64,000 nt of DNA from Alkalithermobacter thermoalcaliphilus JW-YL-7 = DSM 7308 (GTDB taxonomy: Bacteria > Bacillota > Clostridia > Peptostreptococcales > Peptostreptococcaceae): assembly GCA_001584565.1 (NCBI GenBank), contig LSFY01000001.1, forward strand, positions 854,001 through 918,000. Direction: 5' to 3'. The notes beneath the pieces were generated by a model that saw nothing but the letters and a program-made list of their open reading frames with translations, was not told the origin of the DNA and ran no database searches. Positions 8,736 through 19,000 of this stretch are shown in pieces. Within the stretch, counting starts at the first letter, position 1; each line of letters starts with the position of its first letter. The translations under genes were made by a program, and so were the position numbers.

Positions 8736-9653
8736 ATGGCAATTACAGCTGCAATGGTAAAAGAACTAAGAGAAAAAACAGGTGCAGGAATGATGGATTG
8801 TAAAAAAGCACTAGAAGAAGCAGGAGGTGACTTAAATAGAGCTGTTGACATATTAAGAGAAAAAGGACTAGCTAAAGCTGCTAAAAAATCTGATAGAATA
8901 GCTGCAGAAGGACTAGTTTCTATAGCTATATCAAATGACAATAAAGTTGCTGCTATAACAGAGATAAATTCTGAAACTGACTTCGTTGCTAAAAATGATG
9001 AATTCAAATCTTTTGTTCAAGATGTTACTCAAATAGTTTTAAACTCTCAAGCTCAAGATGTTGAGCAATTATTAGAAGAAAAATATTTAGATACTGATTC
9101 TACAGTAAAAGAAGTTTTAAATTCTAAGATAGCAACAATTGGAGAAAACATGAATATAAGAAGATTTGAGAAATTTGAAATAAACGATGGACAGGTAGCA
9201 GGTTATGTTCATGGTGGAGGAAAAATTGGGGTTCTTGTTAAATTAGAAACTTCAAGTGAATCACAAGAAGTTATATCTTTAGGAAAAGATATAGCTATGC
9301 AAGTAGCTGCTATGAATCCTAAGTATATATCTCAAAAAGATGTTGATCAAGAATACATAGCTCATGAAAAAGAAATACTAATGCAACAAGCATTAAATGA
9401 AGGAAAACCTGCTGATATAGTTGAGAAAATGGTTATGGGAAGATTAAATAAGCAACTAAAAGAAGTATGCTTACTAGATCAGTCTTTTGTTAAAAATCCA
9501 GACATTACTGTAGGACAACTTGTTAAAGAATATGAAAACAAATTAGGTGTTTCTATAAATATATCTGACGTTGTAAGATTCGAGGTTGGAGAAGGAATAG
9601 AAAAGAAAGAAGAAAACTTTGCAGAGGAAGTTGCTAAGCAACTTAAGAACTAG
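8736..9653 (+). CDS. tsf: Translation elongation factor Ts
   Basis: Nucleotide-exchange factor for EF-Tu. N-terminal UBA-like domain MVKELREKTGAGMMDCKKALEEA followed by the diagnostic NSETDFVAKN and the dimerisation domain. The start at 8736 (MAITAAMVKELR) has GGAGGCG about 8 nt upstream; an upstream ATG at 8718 lies before the ribosome site and is not used. 305 aa is normal. Confidence 0.98.
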   Translation: MAITAAMVKELREKTGAGMMDCKKALEEAGGDLNRAVDILREKGLAKAAKKSDRIAAEGLVSIAISNDNKVAAITEINSETDFVAKNDEFKSFVQDVTQIVLNSQAQDVEQLLEEKYLDTDSTVKEVLNSKIATIGENMNIRRFEKFEINDGQVAGYVHGGGKIGVLVKLETSSESQEVISLGKDIAMQVAAMNPKYISQKDVDQEYIAHEKEILMQQALNEGKPADIVEKMVMGRLNKQLKEVCLLDQSFVKNPDITVGQLVKEYENKLGVSINISDVVRFEVGEGIEKKEENFAEEVAKQLKN

Positions 9654-9660
9654 TTAAAAG

Positions 9661-9692
9661 AAAAAAGAGAACACTGTAGTGTTCTCTTTTTT
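9661..9692 (+). terminator. Intrinsic terminator after tsf
   Basis: 15-bp perfect stem with a 2-nt loop (AGAGAACACT core) ending in a run of six T. It separates rpsB-tsf from pyrH-frr. Confidence 0.85.
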
Positions 9693-9694
9693 GA

Positions 9695-10432
<738 letters not shown>

Positions 10433-10435
10433 GAT

Positions 10436-10993
10436 ATGAAATTGGAAGTACACAAAGCTTTAGAAGAAAAAATGCAAAAGACTATATCAGTACTTAAAGA
10501 AGAATTAAGTGTAATAAGAGCTGGAAGAGCTAATCCTACTATGTTAGATAGAGTAGTTGTAGATTACTATGGATCAGCAACTCCATTAAAACAGTTAGCT
10601 ACGGTATCTGCTCCGGAACCTAGAACATTAATTGTTCAACCATGGGATATGTCAGCCTTAAATAATATAGAAAAGGCTATACAAAATGCAGATTTAGGTT
10701 TCAATCCTACAAATGATGGTAAAGTTATAAGAATAGTAATACCTCAGCTTACAGAAGAAAGAAGAAAAGACCTTCTAAAAGTAGTAAATAAAACAGGCGA
10801 AAGTGCAAAAGTAGCACTAAGAAACGAAAGAAGAGATGCTAATGATAAACTAAAAAAAATGCAAAAAGATGGAGAGTTAACTGAAGACGATTTAAAGAAA
10901 GCTCAAGATGAAGTACAAAAAATAACAGATAAACACATTAAACTTGTAGATGAAATGTTGGAAAAGAAAAGTAAAGAAATTATGGAGGTTTAG
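10436..10993 (+). CDS. frr: Ribosome recycling factor
   Basis: Splits post-termination ribosomes together with EF-G. The 185-aa protein shows the canonical [20 protein letters not shown] segment and the C-terminal long helices ([27 protein letters not shown], shown in part). It is preceded by GGAGGAAT from the end of pyrH. Its last codons contain the ATGGAGG ribosome site of the next small gene. Confidence 0.97.
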   Translation: MKLEVHKALEEKMQKTISVLKEELSVIRAGRANPTMLDRVVVDYYGSATPLKQLATVSAPEPRTLIVQPWDMSALNNIEKAIQNADLGFNPTNDGKVIRIVIPQLTEERRKDLLKVVNKTGESAKVALRNERRDANDKLKKMQKDGELTEDDLKKAQDEVQKITDKHIKLVDEMLEKKSKEIMEV

Positions 10994-10994
10994 T

Positions 10995-11195
10995 GTGGAC
11001 CTAGAAAAAATTTTAGGCACTGAGCTTAGTCAAGCTAAAAAAATATTAAAAGATAATAATATTGAATTTGAAATTATAGAAACAGTAGGATATAAAGATA
11101 CAGATATTTTAAAAGTACCTAGAGTAGTAAATATAGAAATTAATAATAATAAGGCATACTTGACTGTTACATATTTTTCCATCCCTCTATCATAA
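10995..11195 (+). CDS. Small PASTA-like protein of unknown function
   Basis: 66 aa from the GTG at 10995, which sits 1 nt after the frr stop and behind TGGAGGTTTA. The pattern LSQAKKILKDNNIEFEI ... PRVVNIEINNNKAYLTVTYF resembles a single PASTA repeat, though without an N-terminal membrane anchor. No role is assigned. The longer in-frame extension to 10950 overlaps frr and lacks a ribosome site. The stop codon lies inside the following hairpin. Confidence 0.6.
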   Translation: MDLEKILGTELSQAKKILKDNNIEFEIIETVGYKDTDILKVPRVVNIEINNNKAYLTVTYFSIPLS

Positions 11196-11210
11196 GGGAT
11201 GGAAAAATAT
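11171..11210 (+). other. Hairpin across the end of the PASTA-like gene, before uppS
   Basis: A 16-bp perfect stem (ATATTTTTCCATCCCT and its complement) with an 8-nt loop holding the stop codon. On the plus strand the hairpin is followed by A/T-mixed sequence rather than a T-run, so it is not a standard rightward terminator; mRNA processing or stabilisation is as likely. Confidence 0.6.
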
Positions 11211-11231
11211 AATTATATACGGAGGATTGGT

Positions 11232-11960
11232 ATGAATAATACAAATATTCAAATTGATATTAGTAATATTCCTAGACATATAGCTATTATAATGGATGGT
11301 AATGGAAGATGGGCTAAAAAAAGATTTATGCCTAGAACTTTTGGGCATAAGGCAGGAGTAGAAACAATAAGAGAAATTGTTCAAGAGTGTAGTAGATTAG
11401 GAGTTAAATATTTAACTTTATACGCTTTCTCTACAGAAAATTGGAAAAGACCTACTGAAGAAGTCAATGCATTAATGACGTTGCTAGTAGAATACTTAAA
11501 AAAAGAAGTAAAGCAGTTACATGAAAACAATGTAAGATTAAATGCTATTGGGGATATATCTTATTTACCTAAAGTAGCATTAGAAAAATTGAATGAATCA
11601 ATAGAAATTACCAAAAATAATACGGGATTAGTTCTTTCATTGGCTTTAAATTATGGAAGCAGAAATGATATAAAGCATGCTATTATTGATATTTTGAGAG
11701 ATTATGATGAGAAAAAGTTTACCATTAATGATATAGATCAAGATTTTTTAAAAAAATACTTAACTACAAAAGATTTACCAGATCCAGATATTCTTATAAG
11801 AACTAGTGGTGAGTACAGAATAAGTAATTTTCTATTATGGGAAATTGCATATACAGAATTATATTTTACAAATGTGTTCTGGCCTGACTTTAAGAAGAAT
11901 CATTTACACGAAGCTATATTAGACTATCAGAATAGAGAAAGAAGATTTGGATCCGTTTAA
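11232..11960 (+). CDS. uppS: Isoprenyl (undecaprenyl diphosphate) synthase
   Basis: Cis-prenyltransferase that makes undecaprenyl diphosphate, the lipid carrier for wall polymers. The pyrophosphate-binding HIAIIMDGNGRWAK motif, YAFSTENWKRP, and the C-terminal RTSGEYRISNFLLWEIAYTE are diagnostic; a Tyr replaces the common Gln in RTSGEQR. Start at 11232 behind ACGGAGGATT; the in-frame extension to 11199 overlaps the hairpin and is rejected. Confidence 0.96.
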   Translation: MNNTNIQIDISNIPRHIAIIMDGNGRWAKKRFMPRTFGHKAGVETIREIVQECSRLGVKYLTLYAFSTENWKRPTEEVNALMTLLVEYLKKEVKQLHENNVRLNAIGDISYLPKVALEKLNESIEITKNNTGLVLSLALNYGSRNDIKHAIIDILRDYDEKKFTINDIDQDFLKKYLTTKDLPDPDILIRTSGEYRISNFLLWEIAYTELYFTNVFWPDFKKNHLHEAILDYQNRERRFGSV

Positions 11961-11977
11961 TAGGGGGTATATTTTGT

Positions 11978-12754
11978 ATGGTTAAAAGAATATTATCATC
12001 ACTAGCATTACTTCCAATTCTATTTTACGTATTGATTAATGGAGGACTCCCCCTTTATATAGGAGTTTTCGTTGTTTCGGTAATAGGGTTTAGAGAGTTT
12101 TATCTAGCATTTAGATTAAAGGGAATAAATGTAGTAACATGTCTTGGGTATATAACCTCAGCTGTATTTTTTTTATTTTTTGTATTTAGAGTTGGCATAA
12201 ACTACATAAATGCACTTATTCTTTTGTTGTTTTTTATATCTAGTATATTATTATTTTCTGAAAAATATAATGTTATAGATATAGCAATCACACTTTTAGG
12301 TATAATATATATCCCCTATTTTATGAGTCATATAGTACTTATTAAAGATGGGATACAAGGGGATTTTATATGGTTGATATTTATAATAGCATGGATGACG
12401 GATACTTTTGCTTATTTTAGTGGGTATTTTTTCGGAAAACACAAATTGATACCAAAAGTAAGTCCTAAAAAAACAGTAGAAGGAAGCATAGGCGGGATAA
12501 TAGGAAGCATAATTTCATGTGTTATATTTGGTTATTTAACTAATCAAAATGTTTTAGATATGGTTATAATAGGATTTATGGGAAGTATATTCGCTCAAGT
12601 AGGAGATCTATTCGCTTCAAGTGTGAAAAGATTCGTAAACATTAAAGATTATGGAAAATTAATACCTGGTCACGGAGGTATATTAGATAGATTTGATAGC
12701 ATTATATTCACAGCACCTGTTGTATATCATTATGTTTCAATATTTATAAAATAG
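11978..12754 (+). CDS. cdsA: Phosphatidate cytidylyltransferase
   Basis: Integral membrane enzyme converting phosphatidic acid to CDP-diacylglycerol for phospholipid synthesis. Multiple hydrophobic segments fill the 258 aa. The signature region runs AWMTDTFAYFSGYFFGKHKL, SPKKTVEGSIGG and KDYGKLIPGHGGILDRFDS. AGGGGGT ribosome site. It lies in the common uppS-cdsA-dxr-rseP order, and its product feeds pgsA further right. Confidence 0.96.
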   Translation: MVKRILSSLALLPILFYVLINGGLPLYIGVFVVSVIGFREFYLAFRLKGINVVTCLGYITSAVFFLFFVFRVGINYINALILLLFFISSILLFSEKYNVIDIAITLLGIIYIPYFMSHIVLIKDGIQGDFIWLIFIIAWMTDTFAYFSGYFFGKHKLIPKVSPKKTVEGSIGGIIGSIISCVIFGYLTNQNVLDMVIIGFMGSIFAQVGDLFASSVKRFVNIKDYGKLIPGHGGILDRFDSIIFTAPVVYHYVSIFIK

Positions 12755-12777
12755 CTTCAGATATATCTGAAGCTATT
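12750..12777 (+). other. Perfect palindrome at the cdsA stop
   Basis: 28-bp perfect palindrome centred between 12763 and 12764 (arms from AATAGCTTCAGATA) that includes the cdsA stop codon. No T-run follows, so partial termination or RNA processing is possible. Confidence 0.55.
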
Positions 12778-12802
12778 AGTATTAGTGAGAAAGGGTGAAA
12801 AT

Positions 12803-13951
12803 ATGAAAAATATATCTATACTAGGTTCTACAGGATCTATAGGAATACAAACTTTAGATGTAATAAGAGAGAATAAGGATAAGTTTAATGTTACTGCGTT
12901 AGCTGTAAAGTCCAATATTAATATGCTTTTAGAGCAAATTCAAGAGTTCAGGCCTAAAGTAGTAGTGGTTTATGAAGAAAACGAAGCAATAAAATTGAAG
13001 AATATGTTACAAAATACTCAAATTGAAGTTCTTCATGGTATGGATGGATTAAAATATATAAGTTCAATGGAAGAAGTAGATATTGTGTTAACAGCATTAG
13101 TAGGAATGATAGGGTTAATACCTACAATTGAAGCTATTAAATCTAGAAAAACGATAGCTTTAGCAAATAAAGAAACTTTAGTTACTGGTGGTAAACTAGT
13201 AATGTCAGAATCGAAAAAATACAATTCTAAAATAATACCAGTTGACAGCGAACATTCAGCTATATTTCAGTGTTTAAATGGAGAAGATATAAAAAATGTA
13301 GAAAATATAATTCTTACAGCTTCAGGAGGGCCATTTAGAGGAAAGAAAAAAAATGAACTTATAAATGTAACAAAATCTGAGGCACTAAAACATCCAAATT
13401 GGAACATGGGCAGCAAGATAACTATAGACTCATCAACTTTAATGAACAAGGGATTAGAAATTATAGAGGCTAAATGGCTGTTTGATATAAATGTAGAAAA
13501 TATAAAAGTTTTGGTACATCCACAGAGCATAATACACTCTATGGTTGAATTCATTGATGGGTCAGTTATAGCTCAACTAGGGAACCCAGATATGAAGCTT
13601 CCTATACAATATGCTTTGGGATATCCGTGTAGAATATCTAATAATTTTGAAAGATTAAACTTAGCTAAAGTAGCTACACTTACATTCGAAGAGCCAGATA
13701 TGGATACTTTCCCGTGTTTAAGATTAGCATATGAAGCTATACATTTAGATGGAACTTATCCAACAGTATTGAATGCAGCTAATGAGGTTTTAGTGAGTGA
13801 ATTTCTAAGGGAAAGTATAGGTTTTTACGACATACCTAAATACATAGAAGTAGCAATGGAAAAACATGAATTTATTAAAGAACCAACACTTGAAGAAATT
13901 CTACAAATAGATGAATGGACTAGAGATTTTGTTACAAAAAGTATAAAATAG
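12803..13951 (+). CDS. dxr: 1-deoxy-D-xylulose 5-phosphate reductoisomerase
   Basis: Second step of the MEP isoprenoid pathway (DXP to MEP, NADPH-dependent). The N-terminal Rossmann motif [16 protein letters not shown], the metal-site [21 protein letters not shown] and [19 protein letters not shown] are all present. The start at 12803 follows AAAGGGTGA; the in-frame extension to 12785 overlaps that ribosome site. With ispG two genes on, it supplies precursors for uppS. Confidence 0.97.
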   Translation: MKNISILGSTGSIGIQTLDVIRENKDKFNVTALAVKSNINMLLEQIQEFRPKVVVVYEENEAIKLKNMLQNTQIEVLHGMDGLKYISSMEEVDIVLTALVGMIGLIPTIEAIKSRKTIALANKETLVTGGKLVMSESKKYNSKIIPVDSEHSAIFQCLNGEDIKNVENIILTASGGPFRGKKKNELINVTKSEALKHPNWNMGSKITIDSSTLMNKGLEIIEAKWLFDINVENIKVLVHPQSIIHSMVEFIDGSVIAQLGNPDMKLPIQYALGYPCRISNNFERLNLAKVATLTFEEPDMDTFPCLRLAYEAIHLDGTYPTVLNAANEVLVSEFLRESIGFYDIPKYIEVAMEKHEFIKEPTLEEILQIDEWTRDFVTKSIK

Positions 13952-13963
13952 GAAGGTGAAGAA

Positions 13964-14959
13964 ATGAATATACTTGTATCTTTTTTAGTTTTTGGAGTGA
14001 TAGTTTTTTTTCATGAGTTAGGACACTTTGCTATTGCTAAGATGGTTGGTGTAAAAGTATACGAATTTGCTATAGGAATGGGACCGAAATTATTTAGTTA
14101 TAGAGGTTATGAAACGGAGTACACTATAAGAGCATTACCTTTAGGGGGATACGTAAGGATGGAAGGAGAAGAGGAATCATCCGATGACCCTAAGAGTTTT
14201 AGCAATAAATCAGTGCTTGAACGAATAAGTATAATTTTAGCAGGACCTGTCATGAATTTTGTATTAGCAGTGATTTTATTTATGATTATTTTTATAAATA
14301 CTGGTATACCAACCACTATTGTAAAAGATACAATACAAAATCTTCCTGCTCAACAGGCTGGCATAATGCCTGGAGATAGAATAGTTGAAATAAATAATAG
14401 TAAAGTTAAAACTTGGGATGATGTTGTTAAAGAAATTAACTTTTCTGAAGGCAAACAAATAAATATAAAAGTTGAAAGAGATAAGAGTTTATACACATAT
14501 ATTGTTAAACCTGTACAGGAAGAAGGAAGAATAATTATAGGAATACTTCCTAAACAAGAAAGAAATATTTTATTATCATTCAAATATTCAGTATATAGGG
14601 TTTATTATATATTAAGTGATATGTTAAATTTCTTATTTAGAACTATAACAGGAAAAGCATCGGCTACAGAAGTAACTGGACCTGTAGGTATATTGAATTT
14701 GGTAGGGCAAGCTGCTCAAGTAGGAATGTTAAATGTAATCTACTTAGCTTCAATAATAAGTATTAATCTAGGACTTTTAAACTTGCTTCCAATTCCAGCT
14801 TTAGATGGAAGTAGAATTTTGTTTTTGATTGTAGAAGGAATAAGAGGTAAAAAAATAAGTCCTGAGAGGGAAAATACTGTTCATTTAATAGGATTTGCTT
14901 TATTAATGGCCTTAACTATATTTATAACATACAAAGATATCTTAAGAATAATCAAATAG
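13964..14959 (+). CDS. rseP: RIP metalloprotease RseP (site-2 protease)
   Basis: Intramembrane zinc protease that cleaves regulatory membrane proteins such as anti-sigma factors. First transmembrane segment with zinc motif FFHELGHFAIAK, a PDZ domain in the middle (PAQQAGIMPGDRIVEINNSKV), and the late membrane motif NLLPIPALDGSR carrying the third zinc ligand. 331 aa is typical for Gram-positive members. AGGTGA ribosome site, 12 nt after dxr. Confidence 0.96.
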   Translation: MNILVSFLVFGVIVFFHELGHFAIAKMVGVKVYEFAIGMGPKLFSYRGYETEYTIRALPLGGYVRMEGEEESSDDPKSFSNKSVLERISIILAGPVMNFVLAVILFMIIFINTGIPTTIVKDTIQNLPAQQAGIMPGDRIVEINNSKVKTWDDVVKEINFSEGKQINIKVERDKSLYTYIVKPVQEEGRIIIGILPKQERNILLSFKYSVYRVYYILSDMLNFLFRTITGKASATEVTGPVGILNLVGQAAQVGMLNVIYLASIISINLGLLNLLPIPALDGSRILFLIVEGIRGKKISPERENTVHLIGFALLMALTIFITYKDILRIIK

Positions 14960-14970
14960 AAGGTGATATT

Positions 14971-16017
14971 TTGAAGAAGTTAACTAAAGAAGTTATCTGT
15001 GGAAATATAAAAATTGGGGGTAACAACCCTATAACTATACAATCTATGACAAATACAGATACAAAAGATGTATATAGTACCGTAAAACAAATAAAGGAAT
15101 TAGAAGAAATAGGATGTGACATAATAAGAGTTGCAGTTCCAGATATGGAAGCAGCACAGAAATTAGGAGAAATAAAAAGAAGTATAAATATACCATTAAT
15201 TGCAGATATACATTATGATTACAGGTTAGCTTTAGAAGCAATAAATCAGGGAATAGATGGACTAAGAATAAACCCTGGAAATATAGGGAGTTTAGATAGG
15301 GTAAGAGAGATAGTAAAAAAAGCGAAGAACAGAAAAATAAAAATTAGAGTTGGAGTAAATGGAGGATCTTTAGAGAAGGATCTTATTCAAAAATATGGAA
15401 GACCTACACCACAGGCATTAGTAGAGAGCGCATTAAGACATGTAAACTTATTAGAAAGTATGGACTTTGATAATATAGTTATATCATTGAAATCGAGTGA
15501 TATATACACAACTATAAAAGCATATGAAATCATGTCACAAAAAGTAAACTATCCTCTTCATATAGGAATAACTGAGGCTGGTAGTGTTAAAAAGGGTACA
15601 GTTAAATCATCAATAGGTATTGGGTATTTACTTATAAATGGTATAGGAGATACTATACGAGTTTCTTTGACAGGGGATCCTAAAGAAGAGATATTAATAG
15701 CAAGAGAAATTCTCAAATGTCTAGGCATTAAGAAACAAGGTATACAAATAATATCATGTCCAACTTGTGGAAGATGTAATATAGATTTAATTGATATTGT
15801 ATCTAAAGTTGAGGAGCGTGTAGAAAATATAGATAAAAATATGACTGTTGCAATAATGGGATGTTCAGTTAATGGCCCTGGAGAAGCTAGAGAAGCTGAT
15901 ATAGGAATTGCAGGCGGTAAGAACGAAGGCTTATTTTTTAGAAAGGGAGCAATTGTTAGAAAAATAAAAGCCGAAAATATGGTAAAAGAATTAATAGATG
16001 AAATTATAAAATTCTAG
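14971..16017 (+). CDS. ispG: (E)-4-hydroxy-3-methylbut-2-enyl-diphosphate synthase
   Basis: Iron-sulfur enzyme of the MEP pathway. The N-terminal TIM-barrel part shows GGNNPITIQSMTNTDT and ADIHYDYRLA; the C-terminal [4Fe-4S] ligands are in SCPTCGRCNIDL and MGCSVNGPGEAREADIG. 348 aa, TTG start behind GAAGGTGAT. Its stop lies in a 42-bp perfect palindrome that acts as terminator. Confidence 0.97.
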   Translation: MKKLTKEVICGNIKIGGNNPITIQSMTNTDTKDVYSTVKQIKELEEIGCDIIRVAVPDMEAAQKLGEIKRSINIPLIADIHYDYRLALEAINQGIDGLRINPGNIGSLDRVREIVKKAKNRKIKIRVGVNGGSLEKDLIQKYGRPTPQALVESALRHVNLLESMDFDNIVISLKSSDIYTTIKAYEIMSQKVNYPLHIGITEAGSVKKGTVKSSIGIGYLLINGIGDTIRVSLTGDPKEEILIAREILKCLGIKKQGIQIISCPTCGRCNIDLIDIVSKVEERVENIDKNMTVAIMGCSVNGPGEAREADIGIAGGKNEGLFFRKGAIVRKIKAENMVKELIDEIIKF

Positions 16018-16042
16018 GTAATTACCTAGAATTTTATAATTT
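16001..16042 (+). terminator. Perfect-palindrome terminator after ispG
   Basis: 42-bp perfect palindrome with 21-bp arms (core TTCTAGGTAATTACCTAGAA) that includes the ispG stop; the distal arm ends ATTTTATAATTT. It separates the isoprenoid cluster from polC. Confidence 0.7.
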
Positions 16043-16075
16043 GATATTAAAATATATCTTTTGGGGGCTAAGTTT

Positions 16076-19000
16076 ATGAAAAGTTTAGCAGAATACTTAC
16101 AAAAACTTGGTATAAAAAACACAAATATTGATTCAAACAATATTTTTATAGAAAGGATAGTATATTTTAAAGAAAATAAGGATATCAATATATATCTCAA
16201 CTCAAAACATATATTAAGTTATAAAACTATAACACAATTAGAAAAAGAAATTACGGAAAGCTTGAGATATTTCAACAAAATAAAAATAAAAATGAGATAT
16301 GTTATTGAAGAAAATGAAAGTAATCATGAAAGTCTAAAAAAATATTGGGATAACATTTTATATATAATTACTACTTTAGTTCCATCAAGTTGTTTTGCAT
16401 GTGAAGATATAACTTGGAATATTTATAACGATATTTTATATATCCATATAGAAGATAAGATGTTATATGAAAGACTTATACATAAGAATGCTATGTATTG
16501 TATAAAAAACGCTATTAATGAAGAATTAGGAATAGATATAAGTGTAAAATTTATACTAGATAAAAAAGAAGAAATAAACATAGATGAATATATAAAAAAG
16601 CAGCAAGAAGAGATAGAAATTATGCTAGACAAATTATCAATTAAAAATGAAGATGTAAATAATGAAGAAATAGATAAAAAAGTACAAAACGAAGACAAAA
16701 ACAAAGATGATTCTGATACTGTAATTTATGGTAAAGAGATAAAAGATGACATAGAAAAAATAAACAATCTTCACCCAGATATAGGAAAAGTATGTGTGAA
16801 AGGTGAGATCTTTGATTTTGAAATTAGAGAAATAAAGGGTGGAAAAAATCTTTTAATATTTTCTATGACAGATTACACAAGTTCTATAAACTGTAAACTT
16901 TTCCTGAGAGATAACAATAAAGAAAAAATAATAAATAATATTAAAAAGGGGGTATTTGTAAAAACAAGAGGAGATGTTATATTTGATACTTATTCGAAAG
17001 AGATGATAATAAATATTTCTGACATAGAAATAGATATAAAAGACGAAAAGATGGATAAAGAGATTGAAAAAAGGGTAGAGCTTCATGCCCATACTCAAAT
17101 GTCTGCTATGGATGCTGTTGTTTCTGCTTCTAAATTGATAGAAAGAGCAGCAAAGTGGGGACATAAAGCTATAGCAATAACAGATCATGGTGTAGTACAA
17201 GCCTTTCCAGAGGCTATGAGTGCATCTAAGAAGTATGGAATAAAAGTCATTTATGGAGTTGAAGGTTATATAGTAAATGATACTACTCCTGTAATCAAAA
17301 AGCCTAATAGTTTACCGTTAGATCAGACATTTGTTGTGTTTGATATAGAAACAACAGGCTTGTCAAATCAAAATGATAAAATAACAGAAATAGGTGCTGT
17401 TAAAATAAGAAACTTTCAAATAGTAGATACTTTTTCTGCTTTGATAAATCCAGAAATCCCAATTCCTAAAACTGTTCAAGAATTAACAGGAATAACAGAT
17501 GAAATGGTAACAGACAAAGAAAAAATACATGAAATTTTACCTAAATTTATTGATTTTGTAGGAGATAGTGTTTTAGTTGCGCATAATGCAGAATTTGATA
17601 TTGGTTTTATAAGAGAAAATACAAAATCTCTAGGAATAGATTTTAACAATAATTATATAGATACTATATCTTTAGCTAAGGTATTGCTGCCAAATTTGAA
17701 AAAGTATAAGTTAAATATAGTAGCCAAAGAGTTAAATATTAAATTAGAAAATCATCATAGAGCTGTAGACGATGCACAAGCAACAGCCCATATATTTGTA
17801 AAGTTTTTAGAAATGTTATCTGAAAAAGGAGTAAAAACATTATACGAAGTAAACAATGTGTTTAGAGTAGATGATTATAAAAAACTTAAAACAAACCATA
17901 TAACAATACTAGCTAAGAACTATATAGGTTTAAAAAATCTATATAAAATAGTATCGCAATCTCATATAAATTATTTTTATAAAAATCCTAGAATACCTAA
18001 GACTCTCTTATCGAAATATAGAGAAGGTTTACTGATAGGGTCTGCTTGTGAAGCAGGAGAAGTTTATCAAGCAGTTTTAAATAATGTAAGTGAAGAAAAC
18101 CTAGAAGAAATTGTAAAATTTTATGATTATCTTGAAATAATGCCTGTAGACAATAATAAATTTATGTTAGAAAAAGGAGTAGTAAAAAGTATAGATGAAT
18201 TAAAAGTTATAAATAGGAAAATAGTAGATATAGGGAAAAAATATAATAAAATTGTTGTAGCAACTGGAGATGTACACTTTTTAGATGAGCATGATGAAAT
18301 TTTTAGAAAAATATTAAAACACAGTCAAGGTTTTTCAGATGCAAATACTAGTGTACCACTATACTTTAAAAGTACAGATGAAATGTTGAAAGAATTTGAA
18401 TATCTTGGAGAATCACTTGCAAGAGAAGTTGTAATAACAAACACTAATAAAATTGCGGATCTAATTGAGAATATAAAACCTATACCAGATGAAACATATC
18501 CTCCTATAATTGAAGGATCAGAAGATGAGTTAAGAAATAGTTGTTATGAAAAGGCTCATAGAATATATGGAGATCCATTGCCAGATATAGTAAAAAATAG
18601 GCTAGACAGAGAGCTTAATTCTATAATAAATAATGGTTATGCAGTTATGTATATAATTGCTCAAAAACTAGTTAAAAAGTCACTAGAAGATGGTTATTTA
18701 GTAGGTTCTAGAGGATCAGTAGGTTCTTCATTTGCGGCAACCATGAGTGATATAACAGAAGTAAATCCTCTACCACCACACTATATATGCTCAAGCTGCA
18801 AATATTCATACTTTTATACAGATGGAAGCGTTGGATCAGGAGCAGACTTACCTGATAAGAAGTGTCCTAAATGTGATACTTTATTAACTAAAGATGGACA
18901 TGATATACCTTTTGAAGTTTTTCTTGGATTTGAGGGAGACAAGGAACCGGATATAGATTTGAATTTTGCTGGAGAATACCAATCTACAGCTCACAAATAT

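Noticed and set aside
17300-17830. Exonuclease-like block interrupting the PHP region of PolC, as if an intein or fusion
   Set aside because: An inserted DEDD exonuclease is the normal architecture of Gram-positive PolC.
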